Source of the DNA: Leucobacter chinensis
GTDB taxonomy: Bacteria; Actinomycetota; Actinomycetes; Actinomycetales; Microbacteriaceae
Reading direction: 5' to 3'
Assembly: GCF_019049105.1 (NCBI RefSeq)
Contig: NZ_JAHQZR010000006.1
Location: forward strand, 352,829 to 416,828
DNA length: 64,000 bases
Shown here: positions 41,010-50,058 of the stretch, in pieces
Layout of the letters: each line of letters starts with the position of its first letter
Numbering within the stretch: the first letter of the stretch is position 1
Program-made: the position numbers and the translations under genes
The notes under the pieces: model-generated
The model's database searches: none
Seen by the model: only the letters and a program-made list of their open reading frames with translations
What the model was told of the DNA's origin: nothing

Positions 41010-41693
41010 GTGCGGGCGCTTGCACCTGACCCCGCGAAAGACCCGACGCTCGTGTTTGAGCACGAGCAGCTTGAGCGCTACCCCGATTACCTTGGCGTGA
41101 TCGGCCTCGACGAAGCAGGGCGAGGCGCAATCGCCGGGCCTGTCTCGGTCGGCGCGCACGTCGTTCAGCGCGGCACGACCTCGTTTCCCGAGGGGCTACG
41201 CGACTCGAAACTGCTGAGCGAGGCGAGGCGGGAGTGGATCTTTCCAACGGTGCTCGAATGGGGCATCGGGGCTGTTGGCTACGGTCAGCCGGGTGATATC
41301 GACGAGCACGGCATCACCGCGATGCTCGGTAGGGCGGGCCGTGATGCGTTACTCTCGGTGCACGAGCAGGGCATCGATGTGCGCAAGTGCCTCATCGTGG
41401 TCGACGGCTCGCACGACTGGCTCTCTGAAGCTCTCCTGCAACCGCTGCACGTGGTGACTCGCGTTGGCGCTGACCGGCAACACGCGAGCGTCGCTGCGGC
41501 TTCGCTGAGAGCTAAGGTCGAGCGTGATCGTCTTATGCTTGCGGCACACGAGTCGCTGCCGCACTACGCGTGGAACAAAAACAAGGGCTATGGCGCCGCA
41601 GCGCACTACGACGGCATCAGGCAGCACGGCCTTACCTCGCAGCACCGGGCAAGCTGGATCAACCCGGCGACCATCGAGCGCGCGGTACACTAA
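41010..41693 (+). CDS. rnhB: Ribonuclease HII
   Basis: Removes ribonucleotides from DNA and degrades RNA in RNA-DNA hybrids. 227 aa. Metal-binding GLDEAGRGAIAGPVSVG, RDSKLLSE, IVVDGS, and AAASLRAKVERD, all present. GTG start 2 bases after the lepB stop, so translationally coupled. The murI promoter lies across its stop codon. Confidence 0.95.
   Translation: MRALAPDPAKDPTLVFEHEQLERYPDYLGVIGLDEAGRGAIAGPVSVGAHVVQRGTTSFPEGLRDSKLLSEARREWIFPTVLEWGIGAVGYGQPGDIDEHGITAMLGRAGRDALLSVHEQGIDVRKCLIVVDGSHDWLSEALLQPLHVVTRVGADRQHASVAAASLRAKVERDRLMLAAHESLPHYAWNKNKGYGAAAHYDGIRQHGLTSQHRASWINPATIERAVH
41686..41691 (+). promoter_or_regulatory. murI leaderless -10 (TACACT)
   Basis: TACACT ends 7 bases before GTG 41699 and overlaps the last codons and stop of rnhB. 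Confidence 0.55.
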
Positions 41694-41698
41694 AGACC

Positions 41699-42577
41699 GT
41701 GCTCAACGAAACGCTTAACGCCTCGGCGCCCATTGGGGTGTTCGATTCTGGGGTCGGCGGCCTGACGGTGGCGCGAGCTATTCGCGACCTGTTGCCGCAC
41801 GAGTCACTCATTTACGTTGCCGACACGGCTCACACCCCGTACGGCCCGCGGCCCATTGCCGAGGTTCGTGAGCTCGCCCTGAGGGTGCTTGACGACCTGG
41901 TAGCCCGAGGCGTGAAGATGCTCGTGATCGCCTGCAACACCGCCTCAGCAGCGGTGCTGCGCGACGCCTACGAGCGCTACGACGTGCCCGTTGTCGAGGT
42001 TATCGCCCCGACGGTGCGTAGCGCGCTCGCGATCACCAAGACCGGCATGGTGGGGCTCATCGGCACCGAAGGAACGATTACCTCGCGCGTGTACGACGAT
42101 CTCTTTACCGTGCGCCCCGATGTGACGTTGAGCTCAGTCGCGTGCCCGCGTTTTGTCGAACTCGTTGAGGCGGGAAAGACCTCTGGCGAAGAGGTCGTGC
42201 AGGTCGCAACTGAGTACCTCGCGCCACTCATCGGCGAAGACATCGACACGCTCGTGCTGGGCTGCACCCACTACCCGTTTTTGCGCGGAGCAATTCGTCA
42301 GGTGGTGGGCCCCCGCGTCACGCTCGTCTCGAGCGACATCGAAACCGCTAACCAGGTCTACGAAGTACTGAGCGACCTGCACCTCAACGCACCCGAGAGC
42401 GACCACGATCCCGTCGTGAGTTTCGAGGGTACCGGGTCAGAGTCGGCGGTGCAGCGAGAGCTTGCCAACCGAATGCTCGGTGTGAGCATTCCGAACATCA
42501 TGAGACAACACACGAAGCAACTGACAGCCCCAAGTGCCACCCCCGCGCTCGAGGCTCTGCCGCTCGAAAAGGAGTAA
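41699..42577 (+). CDS. murI: Glutamate racemase
   Basis: Interconverts L- and D-glutamate for peptidoglycan. 292 aa from GTG 41699. N-terminal [17 protein letters not shown], catalytic cysteines in [12 protein letters not shown] and [11 protein letters not shown], and [10 protein letters not shown] much longer in-frame extension overlaps rnhB and is rejected because the -10 lies just before the GTG. rph follows after 4 bases. Confidence 0.95.
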   Translation: MLNETLNASAPIGVFDSGVGGLTVARAIRDLLPHESLIYVADTAHTPYGPRPIAEVRELALRVLDDLVARGVKMLVIACNTASAAVLRDAYERYDVPVVEVIAPTVRSALAITKTGMVGLIGTEGTITSRVYDDLFTVRPDVTLSSVACPRFVELVEAGKTSGEEVVQVATEYLAPLIGEDIDTLVLGCTHYPFLRGAIRQVVGPRVTLVSSDIETANQVYEVLSDLHLNAPESDHDPVVSFEGTGSESAVQRELANRMLGVSIPNIMRQHTKQLTAPSATPALEALPLEKE

Positions 42578-42581
42578 CACC

Positions 42582-43319
42582 ATGACCAAACGTGCCGACG
42601 GTCGCAGCCCCGACGAGCTGCGCGAGATCACGATCGAGCGAGGCTGGAGCGCCCAGGCCGAGGGCAGCGCCCTCATCTCGTTCGGCAACACGAAGGTGCT
42701 GTGCACCGCTTCGTTCACGAACGGCGTGCCGCGCTGGCTGAAGGGTAAGGGCACCGGCTGGGTCACCGCCGAGTACTCGATGCTGCCTCGCTCAACGAAC
42801 GAGCGCATGGATCGCGAGTCGGTTCGCGGCAAGATTGGTGGCCGCACGCACGAGATCTCGCGCCTCATCGGCCGCTCGCTTCGTGCCATCATCGACACGA
42901 AGAAGCTGGGCGAGAACACCATCGTCATCGATTGCGACGTGCTGCAGGCCGACGGCGGAACCCGCACGGCAGCCATCACGGGAGCCTACGTCGCTCTCGT
43001 CGACGCGGTTGAGTGGGGCCGCAAGAATGGCTTCATCTCGCAAAAGGCCGAGGTGCTCACCGACAGCGTTGCGGCCGTCTCGGTCGGCATCATCGACGGA
43101 ACCCCCATGCTCGACCTTCCTTACGTCGAAGACGTGCGCGCCGAGACCGACATGAACGTTGTCGTGACCGGCAGCGGCGACTTCGTTGAGGTGCAAGGAA
43201 CCGCCGAGGGCGCACCGTTTAAGCGCGACGAGCTTGACGCGCTGCTCGACCTTGCCGTGGGCGGAGCAAAAACACTCACGGGCGTGCAGGCCAAGACGCT
43301 CATGGAGAAGCTCTCGTGA
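42582..43319 (+). CDS. rph: Ribonuclease PH
   Basis: Phosphate-dependent 3'-5' exonuclease that trims tRNA 3' ends. 245 aa. [19 protein letters not shown], the [23 protein letters not shown] region (phosphate site), [13 protein letters not shown] and [14 protein letters not shown] are all conserved. AAAGGAG lies 6 bases before the ATG. Stop overlaps the rdgB GTG (GTGA). Confidence 0.97.
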   Translation: MTKRADGRSPDELREITIERGWSAQAEGSALISFGNTKVLCTASFTNGVPRWLKGKGTGWVTAEYSMLPRSTNERMDRESVRGKIGGRTHEISRLIGRSLRAIIDTKKLGENTIVIDCDVLQADGGTRTAAITGAYVALVDAVEWGRKNGFISQKAEVLTDSVAAVSVGIIDGTPMLDLPYVEDVRAETDMNVVVTGSGDFVEVQGTAEGAPFKRDELDALLDLAVGGAKTLTGVQAKTLMEKLS

Positions 43320-43906
43320 TTCGCGTCGTTCTCGCCTCGCACAACCGCAAGAAGCTCGAAGAGCTCAGGCGCATCATCGGCCCGAAGGTGCCCGCGATTG
43401 AACTCGTGGGCTACGACGGCCCGGAGCCAGTTGAAGACGGTACGAGCTTCGCCGAAAACGCTCTCATCAAGGCCCGAGCAGCGGCGGCTCACACCGGCCT
43501 GCCGGCCATTGCCGACGACTCGGGCATCGCCGTTGATATTCTCGGCGGATCGCCGGGCATCTTCTCGGCTCGCTGGGGCGGCCCGGCTCGCGACGATCTC
43601 GCAAACCTCGAGCTGCTCAAGTGGCAGCTGAGCGACGTCGCGCACCCGCACCGCGGTGGCGCATTTATGTGTGCTGCCGCGCTCGTTCTGCCTAGCGGCG
43701 ACGAGGTGACCCGCATGGGTGAGTGGCGAGGCACGATTCTTGAGCAGCCAAGGGGAGCAAACGGCTTCGGCTACGATCCGCTGTTTCAGCCCGACGGTTT
43801 CGACCGCTCGGCGGCAGAACTCACGCCCGCCGAGAAAGATGCCGAGTCGCACCGCACGCGCGCCTTCACGGCGCTCGTTGCCGACCTCAACCGGCTAGCC
43901 GAGTAG
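43316..43906 (+). CDS. rdgB: RdgB/HAM1 non-canonical purine NTP pyrophosphatase
   Basis: Hydrolyses ITP, dITP and XTP to keep them out of nucleic acids. 196 aa. [14 protein letters not shown] at the N terminus, [17 protein letters not shown], catalytic [23 protein letters not shown] start overlaps the rph stop by 4 bases: rph-rdgB is a common pair. Its last 12 bases overlap the end of the convergent lysE-like gene. Confidence 0.96.
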   Translation: MIRVVLASHNRKKLEELRRIIGPKVPAIELVGYDGPEPVEDGTSFAENALIKARAAAAHTGLPAIADDSGIAVDILGGSPGIFSARWGGPARDDLANLELLKWQLSDVAHPHRGGAFMCAAALVLPSGDEVTRMGEWRGTILEQPRGANGFGYDPLFQPDGFDRSAAELTPAEKDAESHRTRAFTALVADLNRLAE

Positions 43907-44527
43907 GGCGAGCAGCACCTCTGCCAGAATCGTGAGCGCCACGAGAATGAACACGGCGCCCGCGACAACGTCGAACCACGGTGCAACGCGGCCAAACCAG
44001 GCACGAAAGGCCTGCGACGACGAGGCGAGGGCCACGGCGACGAACCAGGCGACGCCGGTTGACACCATGACCGCGATGATGGTCGCGCTCGTGAGCCAGT
44101 CGGTGTGGGCTGGTAGAAACTGGCTGAGCAGTGCGGTGAAGAAGATGAGCGCCTTGGGGTTGGCGATGTTCGTCACAAAGCCGAGCAGAAACGGGCGGTT
44201 TGTCACTTTGACATCTGGGGTCTCGCCGCGTTCACGCAGCTGAGCGATGCCACCGCGAAGGCTCTTGACGCCGAGCCAGATGAGCACGCAGGAGCCGGCG
44301 ACCTGCAACGTTGGTAGAAGCACCGGGAAGGTGCGAATGAGCGCGCTCATGCCGAGCACCGATGCGGTTGCCCACACAAGGTTGCCGGTCATGATGCCGA
44401 GAGCCGCGAGCACTGCGGGGCGGCGGTCACGAATGCCGAGCTTGAGGAGCAGGAAGGTGTCGGGCCCGGGCATCGCAATCGCGGCGAGCCACGCGATGAG
44501 CAGCGCGCCCCAGCTTGCGGCGGTCAC
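43895..44527 (-). CDS. LysE family exporter
   Basis: 210 aa, six membrane segments. LysE/RhtB family signature: AWLAAIAMPGPDTFLLLKLGI, then GIMTGNLVWATASVLGMSAL, LLGFVTNIANPKALIFFTALLSQF. Probably exports an amino acid or analogue; substrate not predictable. GTG start on the minus strand. No LysR regulator is adjacent (one lies at 56865 but with an MFS partner). Ends in a 12-base overlap with rdgB. Confidence 0.9.
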   Translation of the reverse strand: MTAASWGALLIAWLAAIAMPGPDTFLLLKLGIRDRRPAVLAALGIMTGNLVWATASVLGMSALIRTFPVLLPTLQVAGSCVLIWLGVKSLRGGIAQLRERGETPDVKVTNRPFLLGFVTNIANPKALIFFTALLSQFLPAHTDWLTSATIIAVMVSTGVAWFVAVALASSSQAFRAWFGRVAPWFDVVAGAVFILVALTILAEVLLALLG

Positions 44528-44650
44528 GCGGCGCCCCCGACGGCGAGGCGAGTCACTCGTGTTTCGTGACTTTCGTCAATGACGGTGGGGCTTAAGAAGG
44601 GTGGTTTGCAAGGCACCCCACTATCATTTCAGATTGCGTGGGTAGCCGGT

Positions 44651-44656
44651 TACCAT
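44651..44656 (+). promoter_or_regulatory. Leaderless -10 (TACCAT) of the thioesterase gene
   Basis: TACCAT ends 7 bases before ATG 44664. Confidence 0.55.
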
Positions 44657-44663
44657 CGCAGGC

Positions 44664-45185
44664 ATGAACCTGTATTTTCGTCTGCTGATGCTGTATTTGG
44701 GGCAGTGGCGTCGCTCGAAGCTTGGGGTGTGGAGCACGGGAACGAAGACGTTTCGTGTCATGCCCAACGACCTCGACCTGCTGGGCCACATGAACAATGG
44801 TCGCTACCTCACGCTCTGCGATCTGGGGCGCATGGACCTCATGCTGCGCTCCGGGTACTGGAAGCGGCTCACGGCGGCTGGCTGGTACCCGGTCGTCGCA
44901 GGTCAAATGGTGAGCTACCGTCGCTCGCTCAACCCCTTTCAAAAGTTTCAGCTCACCTCGCGAATGCTCGGCTTCGATGAGCACGGCGTCTATATCGAGC
45001 ACACCTTTCGCACGCGTGAACACGTGTGCGCCCAGGTGCACCTGCGTGCCCGCTTTCTCAAAAAGAGCGGAGGCAAGGTGAATGACGATGAGCTGCGAGC
45101 ATTCCTCGGGAGCGACCTTGCGGCCATGCCAGAGGTGCCTGAGTGGCTCTCGGAGTGGGCTGCGAGCACGCGTTCGCTTCGCTAA
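44664..45185 (+). CDS. Hot-dog fold acyl-CoA thioesterase-like protein
   Basis: 173 aa. The NDLDLLGHMNNGRYLTLCDLGRMDLML segment is the 4-hydroxybenzoyl-CoA thioesterase/THEM6-like hot-dog motif (D-x-x-GHMNN), with the catalytic aspartate-equivalent region conserved. PVVAGQMVSYRRSLNPFQKF follows. Substrate unknown. Single gene with a leaderless-type promoter. Confidence 0.85.
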   Translation: MNLYFRLLMLYLGQWRRSKLGVWSTGTKTFRVMPNDLDLLGHMNNGRYLTLCDLGRMDLMLRSGYWKRLTAAGWYPVVAGQMVSYRRSLNPFQKFQLTSRMLGFDEHGVYIEHTFRTREHVCAQVHLRARFLKKSGGKVNDDELRAFLGSDLAAMPEVPEWLSEWAASTRSLR

Positions 45186-45239
45186 GCGGTTCTTCGGCGC
45201 GCCACACGTGGTGCGTGGTGCAACATGGTCCAGGCACGC

Positions 45240-45245
45240 TAGACT
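45240..45245 (+). promoter_or_regulatory. tRNA-Leu promoter -10 (TAGACT)
   Basis: TAGACT lies 28 bases before the mature tRNA 5' end, compatible with a short leader. The -35 is weak. Confidence 0.5.
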
Positions 45246-45273
45246 TGTCTGGTTCGCGCAATGAAGCGAGCGA

Positions 45274-45354
<81 letters not shown>

Positions 45355-45363
45355 CCGAGTGCA

Positions 45364-45410
45364 ATGACCCCCGACCCCGGCTGAAAGCTGAGGCCGGGGG
45401 TCATGCTTTT
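45364..45410 (+). terminator. tRNA-Leu terminator
   Basis: GC-rich hairpin: ATGACCCCC on the left pairs with GGGGGTCAT on the right (45396-45404), followed by GCTTTT. Confidence 0.85.
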
Positions 45411-45514
45411 CTGGCATACCGAACCAGCGTTAGGCGCTCCCTTCACTCAAATGAGGGATAGACGGGGCTTGTGCAATCGCAATACGATCAAACAGCCAGG
45501 TGGGTAGCTGACCG

Positions 45515-46342
45515 GTGAACGATCTCTTCATTCGAGTGCTGCTCCTCTCGATCGTGAAAGGCGATGACAGCCTCGTGCCCCAGCTCCGTACCAACCTCAG
45601 CGTTCGACGCCCATTCACGTGGTGGATCCCGCTCATCGTGTTTGTACTGCTCGCGACCATCAATCTCAGCACGGGGCTCTCAGAAGTTTCTCACAGCGTC
45701 TACCGGTCTGAGGCCCAGCTGGTGAGCGAGCTTATGGGAAGCCCGATCCGCCTTCTCTTTCCTGTCGCCGTCGCTGTGATTGCCGGTCCCGAGTTGGTCG
45801 GTGAGCTCAGGGAGCGATACATCGCCTCAACACGCACGCGGGCAGACATTCGCGCATACCTGAGCGGTACAGTAGCGCGCACCAGTATCACACTGTTTCT
45901 CGTATTTGCCGCTCTCGCGCTCGTGAACGTGATTGTAGGGTTGTATGTGGCACCCGCACTCTGGCCCGAGAGCACGAGCTATATTGCGTTCAACCTCGAA
46001 TCGGCGCAGGAGGCAGCTGCCGAAGTCGAAGCGATAGCGCCACTCACACGGGCACTAGCGTTCGGGCCAGTAGCCTTTATGGTGGTCTGCGGGGTGTGGA
46101 GCGGCTTGCAGGCGGTGCTTTTCGGGGTGCTCATGTTCGTGTCTGCCGTCCTGATTCACAACAGCGTTCTTGCTCTTGCCACGCCGCTCGTGGTCTATCT
46201 CTTGCAGTCTTTCGTTCTGCAAGTTCTTGGTCTGCCGGCTTTTTCGTTTCTCTTGTCATCGATATACCCCGAAGGGCTTGCCTCCTTTGACCTGTCATCG
46301 GCGGTCTTTTCAGTGGCCGTGCTCGGGGTCATGAGCGTTTGA
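45515..46342 (+). CDS. ABC-2 type permease, probably truncated by an in-frame TGA
   Basis: 275 aa with about six membrane segments (WWIPLIVFVLLATINL, LLFPVAVAVIAGPELVGELRERY, TSITLFLVFAALALVNVIVGLYV, and others); ELVGELRERY resembles the cytoplasmic loop of ABC-2 permeases. GTG start with AGGTGGG upstream. The last helix is cut: TGA at 46340-46342 is followed in the same frame by VATALIATARTNPRFS and a second TGA at 46391-46393 that overlaps the next gene's ATG (ATGA). This suggests a 17-codon truncation by point mutation. First gene of a three-gene exporter. Substrate unknown. Confidence 0.8.
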   Translation: MNDLFIRVLLLSIVKGDDSLVPQLRTNLSVRRPFTWWIPLIVFVLLATINLSTGLSEVSHSVYRSEAQLVSELMGSPIRLLFPVAVAVIAGPELVGELRERYIASTRTRADIRAYLSGTVARTSITLFLVFAALALVNVIVGLYVAPALWPESTSYIAFNLESAQEAAAEVEAIAPLTRALAFGPVAFMVVCGVWSGLQAVLFGVLMFVSAVLIHNSVLALATPLVVYLLQSFVLQVLGLPAFSFLLSSIYPEGLASFDLSSAVFSVAVLGVMSV

Positions 46343-46389
46343 GTTGCCACGGCTCTGATTGCGACCGCTCGCACGAACCCACGATTCTC

Positions 46390-47889
46390 ATGACCCTCGG
46401 GTTCTTTCGGGGGTTTCGTGAAGCGTTCTGCTCGCCGGTTACGGTGGGCTCAACGGCCCTTCTCACGATGTTTCTCATGTTTGAGACAGGGTTTCTGCCG
46501 CCGTCTAAGGGGGCGAACGGTTGGGACCTGCTGCTGGCTACCCTCAGCGAAGCAAAAAGTATCGCTCTCGTTGGGATCATCTGGTGGTACCTCATGCTTG
46601 TCCCTGTTCTTCGCGACCCGCTTCGTGAACAACGACTCATTCGCTACGGCACGCAGACGAGGGCATTGCTCGGGCATTTGGGAGTCATGACCGGCAAGCT
46701 CTTTGGCGGCGTCACTCAGCTCAGTCTTGTGAGCGTTGGTGTGCTCCTGGGTCTGGGCTATAGCCTGCAGCCGGTCTGGAGTTCGTGGGCCGGGGAAGCA
46801 AGCGGGCCTGAGCTGATGAGCGCCTATGAGAGCCGGGCTTTCGTTGACGCCTTCGGTGGGCCGCTGCCAGCGATGCTCTTGGTAGCGGTGTTTGCCGGCC
46901 TCGGAATGCTCTCAACCGGGTCGCTTGCCATAGCCATTTCGGTGAAGGGCTACTCAATGGCTGCGCTCTTGGGTTATGGTGCCTTTACTCTCTGGACGAT
47001 GTGGTGCAGCTTTTCGGTTGCTGTTTCTCCGTTCATCGACACCGCGGCGCTCATGACGTTTGCCTGGGCGCGCACGACCCCTGGAGCAACACGTATCGCC
47101 ATCCTCTGGTGGCTCGTGTGTCTGCTCGCTGCTTCCTGGATAACCTGGCGGTCACCTCGGCGTATTCGGGTGAGAGATGTCTGGAGTTCTCGCTGGGGCT
47201 CACTCGCCTCACTGTGGCTTATTGCCGCGCTCGGGGTTCTGCTGAGCTCGAAAACTGAGAGCAACGAAACGAGCGCGATCACCCGTGGCTTTTTTGCGGG
47301 CCCGTACGGCGACATTCTCACCGCCACCGTTCCGGTGTTGATCGCAGTGGGCTTTGCCACTGCTTTTCTTGCCAGGCTGGTCAACGATGACGACGCGTTC
47401 AGGCTCTACCGTGCACTCCGGGTAGGGAGTTATCGACGCTTGCTGGGGCAATCCCTCTTTCGCGAGGGAGCATATACGTTTGTGCTTGTGGGAGGGGTCG
47501 GCGTCATGCTGCTGTCTGCAGAGGTATCGCGTGGACAACCTTTGCTCACGTCGCTCGGTGACGCATCATTGTGGGGGAGTCTGAGCGGTCTGCTGGCCTC
47601 TACGTTCTGCCTGACAGCGATCGTGGCGCTGCTCACCTGGTCACCGTTCCCAAGCGCAACAAGCTGGCTTACGATCGTTGGAGCTGTGCTCGTGTCGGGA
47701 TTATTTGCGCCAACGGGGGCATTTGCTGACTTGAACATCATCTCTCCATACGCGATTGACCCCGGTGTTCCAGGTGGCACAGCTCACAGCATGGCGGTCG
47801 TTGTCACGCTCGTGGTGGCTGTTTCTCTTGGCGCCGCTGCGCTGATTCGAGCGGCACCACGCCATGCCGACCATCTCATGTATTCCTGA
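46390..47889 (+). CDS. ABC-2 type permease, second subunit
   Basis: 499 aa with about 11-12 membrane segments, a double-length permease. Starts MTLGFFRGFREAF at ATG 46390, overlapping the ancestral stop of the first permease. No Shine-Dalgarno sequence precedes it, as expected for translational coupling; TTG 46339, overlapping the premature TGA, is an alternative start that adds 17 residues. Forms the membrane part of the exporter with the first permease; the ATPase follows after 26 bases. Confidence 0.8.
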   Translation: MTLGFFRGFREAFCSPVTVGSTALLTMFLMFETGFLPPSKGANGWDLLLATLSEAKSIALVGIIWWYLMLVPVLRDPLREQRLIRYGTQTRALLGHLGVMTGKLFGGVTQLSLVSVGVLLGLGYSLQPVWSSWAGEASGPELMSAYESRAFVDAFGGPLPAMLLVAVFAGLGMLSTGSLAIAISVKGYSMAALLGYGAFTLWTMWCSFSVAVSPFIDTAALMTFAWARTTPGATRIAILWWLVCLLAASWITWRSPRRIRVRDVWSSRWGSLASLWLIAALGVLLSSKTESNETSAITRGFFAGPYGDILTATVPVLIAVGFATAFLARLVNDDDAFRLYRALRVGSYRRLLGQSLFREGAYTFVLVGGVGVMLLSAEVSRGQPLLTSLGDASLWGSLSGLLASTFCLTAIVALLTWSPFPSATSWLTIVGAVLVSGLFAPTGAFADLNIISPYAIDPGVPGGTAHSMAVVVTLVVAVSLGAAALIRAAPRHADHLMYS

Positions 47890-47915
47890 CCCATACACTT
47901 CTACCGAGGAGCAAT

Positions 47916-48551
47916 ATGCCGATCATTACACTCGACGCTGTGTCGAAGGCCTATCAGGGCCGCCCGCTCTACCGAAATGTCAACCTTGAGGTCAATGAGG
48001 GCGATTTTGTCTCATTTTCGGGGCCGAACGGTTCTGGCAAATCAGTGCTCTTTCGCCTCATGTGCCGGTTCCTGAGCCCTGACACGGGAACGGTCACGAT
48101 TGACCCTCGATTCATGTCTCGCGGGAGAAGCTTTCCTGAATCGTTTGGAATTCTCATTGACCGCCCGGGCTACCTCCCGTCGCGAACGGGAATCGACAAC
48201 CTTCGCGAACTCGCGGCTATTCGCGGGGTCATTGGTGACGACGAGATTCGGGCGACGCTCGAGTCGCTAGGGCTTGATCCTGCGCTCAAGCAGCGCGTAC
48301 GTCAGTACTCACTGGGCATGAAGCAAAAACTTGCCCTGGCACAGGCGTTCATGGAGAGCCCCAAAGTGCTCATTCTCGATGAACCCTTCAACGCGCTTGA
48401 TGCTGACGCTGTTGCGAACGTGAAAGCGATGCTTCGCGCTTTGAACGAGCAGGGAGTCACCATTGTTTTCACGAGCCACAACGCGCAAGATGTTGAAGAG
48501 CTTGCGAAGAAGCGATACCCGATCGAGAACGAAACACTCGTCGCCGCATAG
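47916..48551 (+). CDS. ABC transporter ATP-binding protein
   Basis: 211 aa. Walker A GPNGSGKSVLF near residue 37, signature YSLGMKQKLALAQAF near 129 (the LGMKQ type found in bacteriocin/antibiotic exporters), Walker B VLILDEPFNALD near 150, H-loop TSHNAQDVEEL. No accessory domain. GAGGAG lies 5 bases before the ATG. Drives the two permeases upstream. The LGMKQ signature hints at export of a peptide or antibiotic, but the cargo is unknown. Confidence 0.92.
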   Translation: MPIITLDAVSKAYQGRPLYRNVNLEVNEGDFVSFSGPNGSGKSVLFRLMCRFLSPDTGTVTIDPRFMSRGRSFPESFGILIDRPGYLPSRTGIDNLRELAAIRGVIGDDEIRATLESLGLDPALKQRVRQYSLGMKQKLALAQAFMESPKVLILDEPFNALDADAVANVKAMLRALNEQGVTIVFTSHNAQDVEELAKKRYPIENETLVAA

Positions 48552-48577
48552 CCCGGCATAACCGGGCGGGCGCTTTT
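48551..48577 (+). terminator. Terminator after the ABC exporter operon
   Basis: GCCCGG (48551-48556) pairs with CCGGGC (48562-48567), short loop, and a GCGCTTTT run follows. It starts at the last base of the ATPase stop codon. Confidence 0.6.
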
Positions 48578-48603
48578 CTCGTGATTTCAAGCGCAGGGTA
48601 GCG

Positions 48604-49671
48604 CTACGGCAGCAGTGGCCCGATCGAGATCATGAGGCTGTAAGCCATGATGATGATGAGTGAGAAACGGAACATGCGCCGAGCCCAAGCGTTGTCGTCT
48701 TCGGCCCTGAACCCCTGTACGCCGATGACGAGCCACCAGATACCGAGCACCCCCATGACCGCCGCGTATACCCAGCCGGTGTACCCGAGCGGGGTGAGTG
48801 CGATCGATGAGGCGACGTAAGCAACGGTGTAGACGAGAATCTGCACCTTTGCCGCAGGTACGCCATGGACGACCGTGATGACGGGCACTCCGGCGCGTGC
48901 ATACTCGTCGCGGCGGTATACCGCAATCGAGTAGAACTCGGGCATCTGCCAAAAGAAAATTGCGAGAAAGACGAGCACCGCGGCCGCGTCTATGCTGCCC
49001 GTGACCGCAACGTACCCCGCGAAAATCGGGGCTGCTCCCGAGATGCTGCCGACGAGAGTGCCGTGCACGCTCATGCGCTTTGAGAGCATGCCATAGAGCA
49101 CAACGTAGGTGAAGAAACCGGCGAGCCCCGTAACCACTACGAGCCAGTTGGTCCAGGCGACGAGCATGGCATTGCCGACGACGAAGAGCGCGATCGAAAA
49201 GATCACAGCGTTGCGCACACTGATGCTGCCTGAAACGGTTGCGCGCTTCTTGGTGCGTTCCATGCGGTCATCGATGTCGCGGTCGAGCACGTTGTTCAGC
49301 ACGCAGGCCGAAGCGATCACGAGTGTCGTCCCGAAGATCGTCGCAAGAAAGAGGGGGGTATCAAATTCACGGGCAACACCCGAGGCGAGCAAGAAACCGG
49401 CAGCCGCGGTGAGCACATTGCCGTAGAGCACTCCCGGCTTCGTCAGCGAGTAATATCTGGCAAACGTGGCTCTGAACGTATCGCCGTCGGCCCGTGACGC
49501 GATTTTTGCGTCGGTACCGCGACTGCGTTCAGAGAAGACCGCTGCGTCTGCGAGCTCCGAAAATTCTGGAGCCGCAACACTCTCTCTTGCAGCGGCTTCA
49601 CGATCGTTCCTGGCAGTTGTAGGAACGTTCGAAAGCGGTTGGTTATCTTCTGAGAACCCGCTAGCGGGCAT
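48604..49671 (-). CDS. Heme O synthase (protoheme IX farnesyltransferase), CyoE-like
   Basis: UbiA-superfamily membrane enzyme that adds a farnesyl group to heme b for heme-copper oxidases. 355 aa from ATG 49671; a polar N-terminal stretch of about 85 residues precedes the enzyme core (YYSLTKPGVLYGN). First Asp-rich motif NNVLDRDIDDRMERTKKR is intact; SVHGTLVGSISGAAPIFAGY, QMPEFYSIAVYRRDEY and the C-terminal ARRMFRFSLIIIMAYSLM match E. coli CyoE more than the actinobacterial CtaB pattern. The usual QMPH is QMPE here. No oxidase subunit genes are adjacent. Confidence 0.88.
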   Translation of the reverse strand: MPASGFSEDNQPLSNVPTTARNDREAAARESVAAPEFSELADAAVFSERSRGTDAKIASRADGDTFRATFARYYSLTKPGVLYGNVLTAAAGFLLASGVAREFDTPLFLATIFGTTLVIASACVLNNVLDRDIDDRMERTKKRATVSGSISVRNAVIFSIALFVVGNAMLVAWTNWLVVVTGLAGFFTYVVLYGMLSKRMSVHGTLVGSISGAAPIFAGYVAVTGSIDAAAVLVFLAIFFWQMPEFYSIAVYRRDEYARAGVPVITVVHGVPAAKVQILVYTVAYVASSIALTPLGYTGWVYAAVMGVLGIWWLVIGVQGFRAEDDNAWARRMFRFSLIIIMAYSLMISIGPLLP

Positions 49672-49771
49672 GCGGATCTGACCTTTCTCAAGCCAGTGCG
49701 ACCTGTGACTTGGGATGCCGCTGTTGGGTGCGGCGTGTTCGCATCGCCACGATGCCGGGACCGTGACGCAA

Positions 49772-49800
49772 ACTATACAAACGTATGTACTAAATATACA
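49772..49800 (-). promoter_or_regulatory. Putative promoter of the heme O synthase gene (TGTATA-N17-TATAGT)
   Basis: On the minus strand -10 TATAGT (49772-49777) with TGTATA 17 bases upstream (49795-49800), leaving about 95 bases of leader before ATG 49671 and its GAAAGG site. Confidence 0.5.
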
Positions 49801-50022
49801 GCGCCAATATATGTGCAAGCTTGCAGAGGCCCGAGTGGCGCTTGAGGCTCACCGCTGTGGAGCCTGCACGGTAGCTTTGAAAGTCGATAAGAATCTTTTT
49901 TCGAGAGCTGTGAGCGGCGTGATTCTAGGGAAACCGCTAGTCAGGCGATGTATTTACGACATCTGTCGCGTCATGGGTGTGTTGGAGTTGCAAGTATTTA
50001 TTCGACAAGTGGCCTCGCAAAG

Positions 50023-50052
50023 TTGTGACGCGAGGCGCGCTCTTTCTATGCT
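50023..50052 (+). promoter_or_regulatory. Leaderless promoter of the lipoprotein gene (TTGTGA-N18-TATGCT)
   Basis: -35 TTGTGA 50023-50028, 18-base spacer, -10 TATGCT 50047-50052, then 6 bases to ATG 50059. Confidence 0.7.
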
Positions 50053-50058
50053 GGGTAC

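Larger units (their letters stand above)
49672..50058. other. Divergent intergenic region between the heme O synthase and lipoprotein genes
   Basis: 387 bases, locally AT-rich near 49770-49815. It holds the promoters of both flanking genes and a small perfect stem AGGCTC/GAGCCT (49845-49850 with 49860-49865). No coding frame is convincing. Confidence 0.55.

Noticed and set aside
41570..41698. Longer glutamate racemase start within rnhB
   Set aside because: It overlaps rnhB by more than 100 bases, and the -10 hexamer lies just before the GTG at 41699.
46340..46342. UGA read as selenocysteine
   Set aside because: No SECIS-like hairpin is evident after the TGA and permeases do not use selenocysteine; a nonsense change is simpler.
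46339..46389. TTG start extending the second ABC permease by 17 residues
   Set aside because: The extension (SCHGSDCDRSHEPTIL) does not look like a permease N terminus, while the other frame of the same bases completes the helix of the first permease. Kept only as an alternative.
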